From: Bacteroidales bacterium
GTDB lineage: Bacteria; Bacteroidota; Bacteroidia; Bacteroidales; P3
Assembly: GCA_017483575.1 (NCBI GenBank)
Contig: JAFUWF010000021.1
Span: 1 to 64,000, forward strand
Length of the DNA: 64,000 nucleotides
Direction: 5' to 3'
Part shown: one piece after another, positions 10,301 to 18,111 of the stretch
Position numbering within the stretch: position 1 is the stretch's first letter
How the letters are laid out: each line of letters starts with the position of its first letter
Translations under genes and position numbers: made by a program
The notes under the pieces: generated by a model
Database searches by the model: none
Told to the model about the DNA's origin: nothing
The model's input: only the letters and a program-made list of their open reading frames with translations

Positions 10301-11139
10301 CCCGTGAAGCGGAAACCAACGAGAGTGCGGTCTCCGGTGACGCTGCCGTTCTCATCCTTGATGGGAATCTTATATACAGGACCCGTCAGATACACCACGA
10401 GGGTGTTGAGCAGACGGTAGTCGAGATAGCCTTCCCAACGGACCAAACCCTGGAAAGTGCTGGTTGGGGGTTTGAGAGTGATGATCTGGGTACCGCCGAT
10501 AGCCTCACCGATGCTGGCGGGCGTACCACCCAGGATGACCTGGATTTCAGCGATAGCGTCCTTCGGCACATTGATACCGGTACGTTTACGGACACCGCCC
10601 TGCATGGTCACCATACCGCCTTCACCACGGGCCGAGCTGGTACCACCGTCGTTGTATCCCATACCGCCGACGGCGGCAACGATAGCGTCGACCGAGTTAC
10701 CCGGCATGTGCTGAATGTCTTCAGCAGACATACGCTGGCCCGACTCAGGAGTACCCACCTCGATGATAGGCACCTTATCGGCTTCAATGGTGATTTCAGC
10801 AAGGTTGGTAGCTCCAGAGGAAAGCTGGATGTCGACCACGGTAAAACCGGAGGCTTTCACTTGGATACCGGTACGCTGATAGGGATTGTAACCCACCGAT
10901 GACACCTTGATGTCATACGTACCGACCGCCAGGCCCTTGATGGTGAAGATACCATCGAAGTCGGTCGTACCGCCTTGCACTTGTTTGCCATCTTGCAGGA
11001 CGACGACGTTGACAAATGGCAGAGGCTCATTTGTCTTTTTGTCGGTAATGGTACCCTTCATAGTGCCTTGAGCGAAGGCTGCCATTTCCGCCATCAGCAA
11101 GAGTCCGAATGTCAATAGTACTTTTCTAAACATTCTCAT
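7345..11139 (-). CDS. TonB-dependent receptor with carboxypeptidase-regulatory-like domain
   Basis: This 1264-residue protein has a signal peptide (1-23), a carboxypeptidase-regulatory-like beta-sandwich (about 25-110, GTITDKKTNEPLPFVNVVVL), a plug domain (about 125-230, EDIQHMPGNSVDAIVAAVGG) and a 22-strand-type barrel ending in RTIRVSVSYNF. This is the architecture of Bacteroidota TonB-dependent receptors. No SusD partner follows; a large secreted protein and a PorV/PorQ barrel do. The ligand cannot be told from sequence, and a role in surface-protein export rather than glycan uptake is possible. Confidence 0.9.
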   Translation of the reverse strand: MRMFRKVLLTFGLLLMAEMAAFAQGTMKGTITDKKTNEPLPFVNVVVLQDGKQVQGGTTDFDGIFTIKGLAVGTYDIKVSSVGYNPYQRTGIQVKASGFTVVDIQLSSGATNLAEITIEADKVPIIEVGTPESGQRMSAEDIQHMPGNSVDAIVAAVGGMGYNDGGTSSARGEGGMVTMQGGVRKRTGINVPKDAIAEIQVILGGTPASIGEAIGGTQIITLKPPTSTFQGLVRWEGYLDYRLLNTLVVYLTGPVYKIPIKDENGSVTGDRTLVGFRFTGQGSYRNWPYYRASGYEFQIVKDDIVRYIEQNPLSYDPLTGGINYTAESILRRNSFHSITRLTSDDFTSSSRVPDLQAYSIALEGALDFRFSEYTSLIVTGEFSASHSPGGGISPLTMPLVGNGVGESKNMVLTVDFTQRFKDAQVTNEEEAQASRPIKNVMYNITAMVNRATSKSYNESFGSSIDDIFKYGYIGKFVTEQTPSWEDRLVDYYGTQRWAKVQNAWRDNVTYVSGSGIYNPILANYNEQLFNSPEFEDIRPNLFAMDYIRMFKGLYNGDSPNNIYGRLNNVGVQSGSFSLSQDDYLYVSAKASADVFGHEIEIGFQYDQMWNSSFAVNAYGLWTLMRNNANSHIQQLDLDNPIYETRGSQLYVRYNRLLDADQQTHFDEAFRNYLISNGFTQTNGSPIDEYTWIDIDRYMPDDFAKAGGLGMFSSDELFNSGNAYVSYLGYDHTGEKYSGSNWSLEDFFNPSDGKYRYLPAFSPIYAAGYIQDKFYFQDLIFNVGVRVDYFNGNQYVLKDPYLLYESYTVADLRANPSLIGGGGQYLNNAGEDWVPYVDQVSDAEGASKPVIKGYRDQEGKWYNADGVEQINTSAINGNSGKPTPYYTERGLSAINNRIVGTEAFERYTPQIVAMPRIAFSFPIGEKSQFKASYDIIARRPSAGWAANYVDYLFMSQITSTNNPNLKPERITNYELGFQQALNDNSAISASAYYKETRDLIQLVQYAGADPNPNYYSYDNKDFRTIKGVTLAYDLRQTKNIRINANYTLQYAEGTGLSSGTMTELIKEGYTTLKMLNPIADDRRHEFKANVDFRYGMGAQYNGPVITRVVTDKETGEKRKKDIKLLENFGINFMAVAQSGRPYTKAFSNSQYTIVGGYNGARLPWGFYFNIVVDKMWPIQVGKRTTFIKADITVNNLFDIRNVLDVFNVTGNPEDNGFLTDPEMQQTINAYLDPLAYRDIYAITHRNSTWNYSSPRTIRVSVSYNF

Positions 11140-11158
11140 TGCGTTTACATGTTAAGAG

Positions 11159-11557
11159 TTATTGATTTTGTTGATTTATTTCGTTAATGTAATTATTGTT
11201 CAATATTACCTGGGCTATGACGGCCTGACGAAGGTCGAACTTCGGCAAAGCAGAAACTTCCTCCATCATGACAGGGGCCATGGGGCGCGGCTTGAACTCC
11301 GCAGCCTTGCGGACCGGGGTCTTCACAGCCTCGGCTTCATAAGTAAAGTACCCGTTCTCATTCTCCTCGGCAGGTCCCTCATCAAAGAACTCGTTGGCAT
11401 TCTCTGCAAAAGGATCCTCCTCGAAGAAGGCACCATCCTGTCCCTCCCCGGCGGAATCAGTCTCCTGAGCCGACTGCGCAGCAGCGGCCTTGCTGGCCTT
11501 CGTGTAGAGCGAATAGCCAGCGACCAACAGGAGGAGCAGGATGGTAGTAAAACTCAT
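11159..11557 (-). CDS. Small single-pass membrane protein with acidic linker
   Basis: This 132-residue protein has one N-terminal hydrophobic helix (residues 3-17, TTILLLLLVAGYSLY) followed by a long acidic, low-complexity stretch (about 30-75, rich in Glu, Asp and Phe) and a short basic C-terminus ending in Asn/Gln-rich residues. I do not recognise a family. It lies 37 bases after secDF and 19 bases before the TonB-dependent receptor, so it is probably co-transcribed with both. The topology suggests a membrane anchor with a disordered tail. Start chosen at the ATG that opens the hydrophobic helix. Confidence 0.7.
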   Translation of the reverse strand: MSFTTILLLLLVAGYSLYTKASKAAAAQSAQETDSAGEGQDGAFFEEDPFAENANEFFDEGPAEENENGYFTYEAEAVKTPVRKAAEFKPRPMAPVMMEEVSALPKFDLRQAVIAQVILNNNYINEINQQNQ

Positions 11558-11594
11558 TGTCTCTTTACTTATTAAATATTGTATTCAATAACAT

Positions 11595-14500
11595 TTATTT
11601 CTCAACCACAGCGTTGGCCTTCTCTTTTCCGGAAATCTCGTAAACCACGGCGCAGGCGATGCACAGCGACGAGAACACACCGACGAGGACACCGGCAAGG
11701 AGGGCGAAGATGAATCCGCGGATAACCTCGCCGCCGAAGATGAACATCATCAGCAGGGTGACAAAGGTGGTACCGGAGGTATTGACCGTACGGGCCAAAG
11801 TGGAGTTGATAGCATCGTTCATGTGGGTCATGAGACTGCGCTTCGGATAGAGCTTGCGGTACTCACGGACACGGTCGAAGATAACCACAGTGGCGTTGAT
11901 GGAGTAACCGATGACCGTCAGCACTGCCGAGATGAAGTACTGGTCAACCTCGAGGTTGAAAGGCAGCAGGCCATGGAGCAGGGAGAAGATACCGATGACG
12001 AGAATCGTATCGTGAGCCAGAGCGGTAACGGAACCGATACCGAAACGCCAGCTGCGGAAACGAACTCCAATATAGACGAACATAACGAGCAGACCGCCGA
12101 TAACAGCCCAGATGGAGTGCACCAGGTTGTCGTGGGCAACACCCTTGCCGAACTGGTCGGCCTGGATGATACCAAGAGGATTGGTCTCGGTGGACTGGAA
12201 CTCGGCCTTCGTGATGGGGCTGGCATAGTACTTGCTGGCGGCAGCATAGAGCTTGTCGACAATCTCGTCCTTCACCTCGTCGCCATCCTGGTCAATCTTA
12301 TATTTGGTGGTAATCTTCAACTGGTTGGAAGGACCATAGGTCTTCACCTCGGGAGCCTCGTCGAACTGTTTGGCCAGGTCGGCGCGAACGTCGAGCATGT
12401 CAACAGGCTGGTCGAAACGCACCACATAGGTACGACCACCGGTGAAGTCGATACCGAAACTCATACCGCGGATAGCAAAGCTGGCGACACAGATAACGAT
12501 GGCAACAGCAGCGATGGTATAGAACATCTTGCGCTTGCCGAGGAAGTCGAAGTGCACATCGCGCAGGAAGTTCTCCGAGAACGAGAAGGAGAAGCTCATC
12601 GAGCGCTTGTGGTTCAGGCGCGAATCTATAATCAGACGAGTAATGAAAATGGAAGTGAACAGGGAGGTCACGATACCGATGCAGAGGGTCACTGCAAAGC
12701 CCTGGACGGCACCGGAGCCGAACATGATCAGCACGATACCCAGCAGGAAGGTTGTCACCTGACCGTCGATGATGGCAGAGTAAGCATTCTTGAAACCATT
12801 CTCGACAGCAGTGGAGAGGCTGGCACCGGCACGGAGTTCTTCCTTCACACGCTCGTAGATAATAACGTTGCCGTCGACTGCCATTGCCATTGTCAACACA
12901 ATACCGGCGATACCGGGAAGAGTGAGCACGGCGCCAATCGAGGCCAGAACTCCTATAAGAAGGAATACATTAGTAATAAGGGCTGCCACAGAAACCCAAC
13001 CTGCGCGATTGTAGAAGATGACCATGTAGATCAGCACCACGATGAAAGCAAGGATGAAGGAGATGAGACCATTGTGGATGGACTCCTGACCGAGCGAAGG
13101 TCCGACCACAGCCTCGGAAACGATATTGGCGGGGGCAGGGAGCTTACCGCTCTTCAGGATGTTGGCAAGGTCCTTGGCCTCGTCGAGGGAGAAGTTACCC
13201 GTAATGGAGGAACGGCCACCGGCGATTTCGCCATTCACAACAGGAGCGGAATAGACCAGGTCGTCAAGCACAATGGCGATGCACTTGTTGACATTCTCGC
13301 CAGTGATGCGCTTCCAATCGCGCGCGCCCGCGCTATTCATTGTCATAGAGACCTCGCTCTTGCCGTTGGTGGAGAAGTCCTGACGGGCGTCGGAGATACA
13401 GCTACCATCCAGCAGGGCAGCACCGTCGCGGGTCGTAATCTTGATGGCATAGAGGGTGTAGATATCACCACCGGTGAAGTTCTCGTCGGCCTTGTTGGAC
13501 CAGAGGAATTTCACCGAGCGGGTGTCGAACACTTTGCGGGCGGCAGCCTGAGCCAACATGGCATCGATGGCGGCACGGTCCTTGTCGTGAGCGAGACCAA
13601 CGATGGGGCCGGGAACGGGCTGGTTGTTCTGGTTCACATAGGGCATCAACAGGGCAAACAGCGGGTTGGTCTTGTCCAGGTTACTGGAACCGGCGCTCTG
13701 GCTCGAAGCGTTGTCGACGGCCAGCTGGTCAACCAGCGAGTTGCTGTCGGCGAGCTCAGCCTGATCGACGCTATCCTTTTCGGCAGTCTCAACGCCACCA
13801 TTGACGGAGGCAAGGTACTTGTCGGCAGCCTCGAGGAAACGGATGGCCTCGGTATTGTCGTAGGTCAGCCAGAATTCGAGCTGGGCGGTACCCTTCAGAA
13901 GTTTGCGCACACGTTCGGGCTCCTTGACACCAGGCAGCTCGACGAGGATACGCTCCGAAGCACTCAGCTTCTGGATGGTCGGCTGGGCGACACCGAACTT
14001 ATCGATACGCTTGCTGATAATCTGGTAGGTGCGGTCGTAAGCATCGGAAGCCTCAGCGCGGACGGCCTTGATCACATCGTCGTTGTTGTCGCCCATCTTG
14101 ATTTTGTCGCGGAGGTCGCCGCTACTGAAGATGGAGGCCAACGAGACGTTGGGGTCGAGGGCGACAATCTCCTCGTAGAACAGGGAGACGAAGTCGCGGT
14201 TGGTGGTCACCTTCTGCTTGGCCAGGGCGTTGTCGACAGCCTTGACGAAAGTGGGGTCCTCGGCATTGGTAGTGGCCAGGGCACGCACAACGTCGACCGT
14301 CGAGACCTCGAGCATCACGTTCATACCGCCCTTGAGGTCAAGACCGAGGTTAATTTCGCGACCTTGACATTCGCGGTAAGTGTAGCCGAGATAAACTTTC
14401 TCAGTGGCCATGGAGTCAAGGTAGTGAGCTTCGCGGGCATTCTGAAGCGAATCGGTAAGAATCTGGGCTTCGACCTGATCTTTGGTTCTGTTAGCGATCA

Positions 14501-14651
14501 GTTTTTGCACCTGCTCACTGTTTACGTAGTTTTTGGCATCAGTTTTGGCTTTGTTCTGAACAACACTTGTCACAATCGTAAACGACAATTGGAACAAACA
14601 TACCAGAGCAAAAGCCCAAGCTAAAAATTTGATAAGTCCTTTATTCTGCAT
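11595..14651 (-). CDS. secDF: Fused protein translocase subunit SecDF
   Basis: This 1018-residue protein fuses SecD and SecF, as is normal in Bacteroidota. The SecD part starts with a membrane helix, then the GLDLKGGMNVMLEV motif near residue 80, a periplasmic P1 domain with a variable Ser/Asp-rich insert (about 285-325), and six membrane helices. The SecF part has its own motif (GIDFTGGRTYVVRF) and a second six-helix block. SecDF uses the proton gradient to pull secreted proteins out of the Sec channel. It heads a leftward cluster of exported and outer-membrane proteins. Confidence 0.96.
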   Translation of the reverse strand: MQNKGLIKFLAWAFALVCLFQLSFTIVTSVVQNKAKTDAKNYVNSEQVQKLIANRTKDQVEAQILTDSLQNAREAHYLDSMATEKVYLGYTYRECQGREINLGLDLKGGMNVMLEVSTVDVVRALATTNAEDPTFVKAVDNALAKQKVTTNRDFVSLFYEEIVALDPNVSLASIFSSGDLRDKIKMGDNNDDVIKAVRAEASDAYDRTYQIISKRIDKFGVAQPTIQKLSASERILVELPGVKEPERVRKLLKGTAQLEFWLTYDNTEAIRFLEAADKYLASVNGGVETAEKDSVDQAELADSNSLVDQLAVDNASSQSAGSSNLDKTNPLFALLMPYVNQNNQPVPGPIVGLAHDKDRAAIDAMLAQAAARKVFDTRSVKFLWSNKADENFTGGDIYTLYAIKITTRDGAALLDGSCISDARQDFSTNGKSEVSMTMNSAGARDWKRITGENVNKCIAIVLDDLVYSAPVVNGEIAGGRSSITGNFSLDEAKDLANILKSGKLPAPANIVSEAVVGPSLGQESIHNGLISFILAFIVVLIYMVIFYNRAGWVSVAALITNVFLLIGVLASIGAVLTLPGIAGIVLTMAMAVDGNVIIYERVKEELRAGASLSTAVENGFKNAYSAIIDGQVTTFLLGIVLIMFGSGAVQGFAVTLCIGIVTSLFTSIFITRLIIDSRLNHKRSMSFSFSFSENFLRDVHFDFLGKRKMFYTIAAVAIVICVASFAIRGMSFGIDFTGGRTYVVRFDQPVDMLDVRADLAKQFDEAPEVKTYGPSNQLKITTKYKIDQDGDEVKDEIVDKLYAAASKYYASPITKAEFQSTETNPLGIIQADQFGKGVAHDNLVHSIWAVIGGLLVMFVYIGVRFRSWRFGIGSVTALAHDTILVIGIFSLLHGLLPFNLEVDQYFISAVLTVIGYSINATVVIFDRVREYRKLYPKRSLMTHMNDAINSTLARTVNTSGTTFVTLLMMFIFGGEVIRGFIFALLAGVLVGVFSSLCIACAVVYEISGKEKANAVVEK

Positions 14652-14749
14652 ACTTTATCTATAAATTTATGTTTTTTATTATATTCACTTTGAATGTGCA
14701 AAAATAAGAAAAATATTTGACATAGCAATGGAATTCCAAAAAAAACATG

Positions 14750-14757
14750 TATCTTTG
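14750..14757 (+). promoter_or_regulatory. -7 element (TATCTTTG) of radC
   Basis: TATCTTTG followed by CAC matches the Bacteroidota sigma-ABfr -7 consensus TAnnTTTG. It lies 28 bases before the radC ATG. A TTTG at 14717-14720 is further upstream than the usual 17-23 bases, so the -33 element is uncertain. A leftward near-consensus (TATTTTTTG) at 14699-14707 may serve secDF. Confidence 0.65.
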
Positions 14758-14785
14758 CACAAAAATTATAGAATTACAGCAAGAT

Positions 14786-15499
14786 ATGAATGAAAAATTT
14801 TCTCTCACACTCAAAGAGTGGGCCGACGAGGACAAACCACGTGAAAAAATGCTCAACAAGGGCAAAAAAGAACTGACCAACGCCGAGCTCCTGGCCATCC
14901 TCCTGCGCAGCGGTCTGCGCGGCAAAAGCGTTGTCGAGGTCGCCAAGGAAGTTCTCTCTTCGGCAGGCAACCGCCTCACAAGTCTTTCCCAGATGGAATT
15001 CAGCCAGTTGAGCACCATCAAAGGCGTCGGTCCCGCCAAAGCCACCACCCTCATGGCAGCCCTCGAACTCGGATGGCGCATGCACGGCGAGATAGGCGAC
15101 GACAAAGAGGTGATCATCAACGACAGCACAACCTTCTTCTCCTACATGTCGCCCTTCATAGCCGACCTCGACCACGAGGAGTTCTGGGCCGTCTACCTGA
15201 GCAACCGAGGCAAGGTGCTCGGACGCCAACGTATCTCCATGGGCGGCATCACCGGCACGCCCGTCGACCTACGCGTGCTCTTCCGCGGTGCCATCGAGTG
15301 CAAAGCCGTAGCACTCATGGTGGCACACAACCACCCCTCCGGCTCGCTCATCGCCAGCCGCGAAGACAAAGACCTTACAAGAAGAATGTCGGAAGCAGGC
15401 AACCTTCTGGAAATCAAACTCCGGGAGCACCTGATAATAGCCATCGCCCCGGCAGGCAAGGCCGACTACTACAGCTTCCACGACAACGGACTCCTATAG
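14786..15499 (+). CDS. radC: RadC family JAB/MPN domain protein
   Basis: This 237-residue protein has a helix-hairpin-helix segment (STIKGVGPAKATTLMAALEL) and a C-terminal JAB1/MPN+ metalloprotease-like domain with the metal motif HNHPSGS and an Asp ten residues on (REDKD). The family was named for DNA repair, but its biochemical role remains unclear. I chose the ATG at 14786 (MNEKFSLTLKEWADEDKPRE), because the in-frame ATG at 14747 lies upstream of the promoter -7 box. It is convergent with folB and overlaps it by six bases. Confidence 0.92.
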   Translation: MNEKFSLTLKEWADEDKPREKMLNKGKKELTNAELLAILLRSGLRGKSVVEVAKEVLSSAGNRLTSLSQMEFSQLSTIKGVGPAKATTLMAALELGWRMHGEIGDDKEVIINDSTTFFSYMSPFIADLDHEEFWAVYLSNRGKVLGRQRISMGGITGTPVDLRVLFRGAIECKAVALMVAHNHPSGSLIASREDKDLTRRMSEAGNLLEIKLREHLIIAIAPAGKADYYSFHDNGLL

Positions 15500-15844
15500 C
15501 GCCACCTCGACGCTCACCGACTCCATCTGCCCGCCAAGGGGTGGATTGAGCTTGCTAACCTTCACGCTCACAGCCGTTACCGTCGGAAAACCGCACCTTA
15601 TCCCCTCCCCTATTCTCCGAGCCACATGCTCCAACAGGTTGGAGGGGATTTCCATCTCTCTTTTCACCACCTGGTACACATCCAGATAGCTCACCGTATC
15701 CTCTATGTTGTCAGACACTTCCGCCTTCGAGGTATCCGTCTCGAACACCACGTCGACACGGAAGTGCGTACCGATGGTCCGTTCCTGTTCGAAACAGCCA
15801 TGATGCGCATAGAAGCGCATGTCATTTATTGTTATGGTAGCCAA
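15494..15844 (-). CDS. folB: Dihydroneopterin aldolase
   Basis: This 116-residue protein has the folB signatures FYAHHGCFEQER near the N-terminus and KLNPPLGGQMESVSVEV at the C-terminus, including the conserved Glu and Lys. It converts 7,8-dihydroneopterin to 6-hydroxymethyl-dihydropterin in folate synthesis. It begins 14 bases after pheS and is probably the last gene of a cyclophilin-pheS-folB unit. Its 3' end overlaps the radC stop codon on the other strand. Confidence 0.93.
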   Translation of the reverse strand: MATITINDMRFYAHHGCFEQERTIGTHFRVDVVFETDTSKAEVSDNIEDTVSYLDVYQVVKREMEIPSNLLEHVARRIGEGIRCGFPTVTAVSVKVSKLNPPLGGQMESVSVEVAL

Positions 15845-15858
15845 ACGCTTGTATCCTT

Positions 15859-16908
15859 TTAAATGATATTGTCAAACTGGTGCAGGAAACGCAGGTCGTT
15901 CTCGAAGTAGAGACGCAGGTCGCGAATCTGATACTTCAGCATCGCCATACGCTCCACACCCATACCGAGGGCGAAACCGCTATACTCCTTGCTGTCAATG
16001 CCACAGGCCTCCAACACGTTGGGGTCCACCATGCCGCAACCCAGGATTTCCAGCCAGCCGGTACCCTTGCAGATATTGCAGCCTTTGCCACCGCAGATAT
16101 TGCACGAGATATCCATCTCGGCACTGGGTTCCGTGAACGGGAAATAGCTGGGTCTGAGGCGGATCTGCGTCTGCTCGCCGAACATTTCCTTGGCGAAATA
16201 TAGCAACGTCTGCTTCAGGTCGGCAAAAGTGACATGCTTGTCCACATAGAGCGCCTCCACCTGATGGAAGATACAGTGGGCACGGGCACTGATGGCCTCG
16301 TTGCGGAACACGCGGCCGGGGGCAATTATTCGTATGGGGGGCTTGTGGGTCTCCATCACACGCACCTGCACCGACGAGGTGTGCGTTCTGAGGGCCACCT
16401 CCTGCTTGCCTTCTTCTTTCTCGACAAAGAAGGTGTCCTGCATGTCGCGTGCCGGGTGGTCGGGAGGGAAGTTCAGGGCCGAGAAGAGGTGCCAGTCGTC
16501 CTCAATCTCCACCGACTCCTCGACGGTGAAACCGATACGGGCAAAAATCTCGGCTATCTCGTTCATTGTCACCGACAGTACGTGGCGGCTGCCACGTCCG
16601 GCCAGGTCGGCAGGGAGGGTCAGATCGTGGTGCTCCTCGGCATCCATCTTCTCCTCCACATAGTTCTTGAACTCCTCGACGCGGGCCAACGCTGCGTTCT
16701 TCAGCTCGTTGAGGGCAATGCCCATTTCCTTTTTCTGATCGTTGGGCAGAGCCTTGAACTGCTCGAACAGTTCGTTCATAACACCCTTGCGACCAAGGAA
16801 TTTCACTCTGAACTGTTCCACCTCGGCAGCCTTGTCCTTGAACTCCTCGATGCGGGTGGAACGGATTTCTTCAATGTACTGTGAAATAAGATCTTTCAAC
16901 ATATTCAT
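15859..16908 (-). CDS. pheS: Phenylalanine-tRNA ligase alpha subunit
   Basis: This protein of about 349 residues carries class II synthetase motif 2 (HCIFHQVEALYVDK region) and motif 3 (GFALGMGVERMAMLKY), with the N-terminal coiled coil that binds tRNA. A Cys-rich insert (CNICGGKGCNICKGTGW) lies between the motifs. With PheT, encoded elsewhere, it charges tRNA-Phe. The start is taken as the ATG at 16908 (MNMLKDL); 16902 is equally possible. An upstream in-frame extension to 16977 would run into the previous gene and is rejected. Confidence 0.95.
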   Translation of the reverse strand: MNMLKDLISQYIEEIRSTRIEEFKDKAAEVEQFRVKFLGRKGVMNELFEQFKALPNDQKKEMGIALNELKNAALARVEEFKNYVEEKMDAEEHHDLTLPADLAGRGSRHVLSVTMNEIAEIFARIGFTVEESVEIEDDWHLFSALNFPPDHPARDMQDTFFVEKEEGKQEVALRTHTSSVQVRVMETHKPPIRIIAPGRVFRNEAISARAHCIFHQVEALYVDKHVTFADLKQTLLYFAKEMFGEQTQIRLRPSYFPFTEPSAEMDISCNICGGKGCNICKGTGWLEILGCGMVDPNVLEACGIDSKEYSGFALGMGVERMAMLKYQIRDLRLYFENDLRFLHQFDNII

Positions 16909-16913
16909 TATAA

Positions 16914-17597
16914 CTATTTTATCACTCTGACTTTTTCTATGACAACATCCTCCAACGGACGGTCGTTCTTGTCGCACTTCACGGAGGCTATTTTATCCAC
17001 AATCTCCATACCCTCAATCACTTCGCCGAACACCGTGTAGTCGCCGTCCAGGTGCGGCGTGCCGCCGATGGAGGTGTAAGCCTTGCGCTGCTCGGGGCCG
17101 AACTTCTTCCCGAAGCGCTCCTGCATCATATCGAGGTCCTCGTTGCTCCACACTCTTCCTTGAACAATATAGAATTGCGAGGCCGACGACTCCTTTCTGG
17201 GGTTCACAGCGTCGCCTTCGCGGGCGGCACAAAGGGCGCCACGCTTATGGAAGAGTTCGGGACGGAACTCGGCAGGGATATTGTATCCCAAAGTACCATT
17301 ACCCAACATCTTGCCGCGCTCGGCGCCTCGCGATTCGGGATCGCCGCCCTGAATCATGAACTTCTCGATGACACGATGGAAAAGCAAACCGTCAAAGGTC
17401 CCTTTGACTGCCAATTTTATGAAATTATCACGGTGCAAAGGGGTCTGATCATACAGCAAAAGCGTGATTTTGCCATAGTTGGTGATCATTTCCACCCTAG
17501 TACCGTTAGACGACATCACTTTCTGATCCACAAGCATTTGCGCATTTCCGCAAAGGGCTGCGAACAAAAAAATTGCACAAAAAAATAACTTTTTCAT
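16914..17597 (-). CDS. Exported cyclophilin-type peptidyl-prolyl isomerase
   Basis: This 227-residue protein has a signal peptide (MKKLFFCAIFLFAALCGNAQ, cut after about residue 20) followed by a cyclophilin domain with the active-site segment FHRVIEKFMIQGGDP and the GxHxDG-like TPHLDGDYTVFGEV. It should catalyse proline isomerisation of periplasmic proteins. It starts at 17597, where the signal peptide begins; an upstream in-frame ATG at 17672 lies outside the promoter and is rejected. It leads the pheS-folB unit, five bases from pheS. Confidence 0.93.
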   Translation of the reverse strand: MKKLFFCAIFLFAALCGNAQMLVDQKVMSSNGTRVEMITNYGKITLLLYDQTPLHRDNFIKLAVKGTFDGLLFHRVIEKFMIQGGDPESRGAERGKMLGNGTLGYNIPAEFRPELFHKRGALCAAREGDAVNPRKESSASQFYIVQGRVWSNEDLDMMQERFGKKFGPEQRKAYTSIGGTPHLDGDYTVFGEVIEGMEIVDKIASVKCDKNDRPLEDVVIEKVRVIK

Positions 17598-17618
17598 TTC
17601 TCTATAGAATAATTTTAC

Positions 17619-17638
17619 TAATTTTGCATGCAAAAATA
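17619..17638. promoter_or_regulatory. Overlapping divergent promoters with GCATGC core
   Basis: TAATTTTG (17619-17626) is a rightward -7 element for the lipoprotein at 17679. TATTTTTG read leftward (17631-17638) is a -7 element for the cyclophilin gene. The two boxes sit either side of GCATGC, so the two start sites would fall within about ten bases of each other and the two promoters could not be used at once. Confidence 0.6.
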
Positions 17639-17678
17639 AGAATAAAAATAGAAACAACGAGCAAAAAATCATAGTTTT

Positions 17679-18092
17679 ATGAAGAAAAAAAATTTGTTAT
17701 TTTCCGTCGCGCTGTTTTTCAGCATTTTACCGATGGCACTTTTCACCTCCTGCGACAAGGATACCAACTGCTATTTGGATGTCAAAGTGGTTGACGAAGG
17801 CATCATAAATCCAATTTCGGGCGAATTGACCACCGGCGCCCCCATCGGCGGTGCCGTGGTGGAAATCTACCAGGACGGCGGCACCGTGTACGCCAAAGGA
17901 GTCACCGGTAGAGACGGTGTCTTCTCCACCTATTTCAACGCCCCCGCCATCGTGAAAATCAAGGCCACACTCCAGCTCTTCAACGAAGCCGGAGCGGCTG
18001 CCGGCGAACGCCGCGGCGAGACCTCCGTGCGACTGCAGGAAGGCGAGACCACCGACGCCACCATCACCCTCAGCAGCCAGGTCTACTATTAA
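17679..18092 (+). CDS. Lipoprotein with carboxypeptidase-regulatory-like fold
   Basis: This 137-residue protein has a lipoprotein signal (MKKKNLLFSVALFFSILP, then FTSC with Cys at about residue 25). The rest looks like a single beta-sandwich resembling carboxypeptidase-regulatory or DUF3869-like domains (IGGAVVEIYQDGGTVYAKGV, TGRDGVFSTYF). It is likely tethered to the outer membrane. The function is not recognised. It has its own promoter and is followed 19 bases later by the DUF4301 gene. Confidence 0.75.
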   Translation: MKKKNLLFSVALFFSILPMALFTSCDKDTNCYLDVKVVDEGIINPISGELTTGAPIGGAVVEIYQDGGTVYAKGVTGRDGVFSTYFNAPAIVKIKATLQLFNEAGAAAGERRGETSVRLQEGETTDATITLSSQVYY

Positions 18093-18111
18093 TACCTAAA
18101 CATCATAGACC

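Noticed and set aside
7411..14624. Long + strand frames of 909 and 933 codons opposite the TonB-dependent receptor and secDF
   Set aside because: Both are antisense shadows; the - strand products have clear family motifs.
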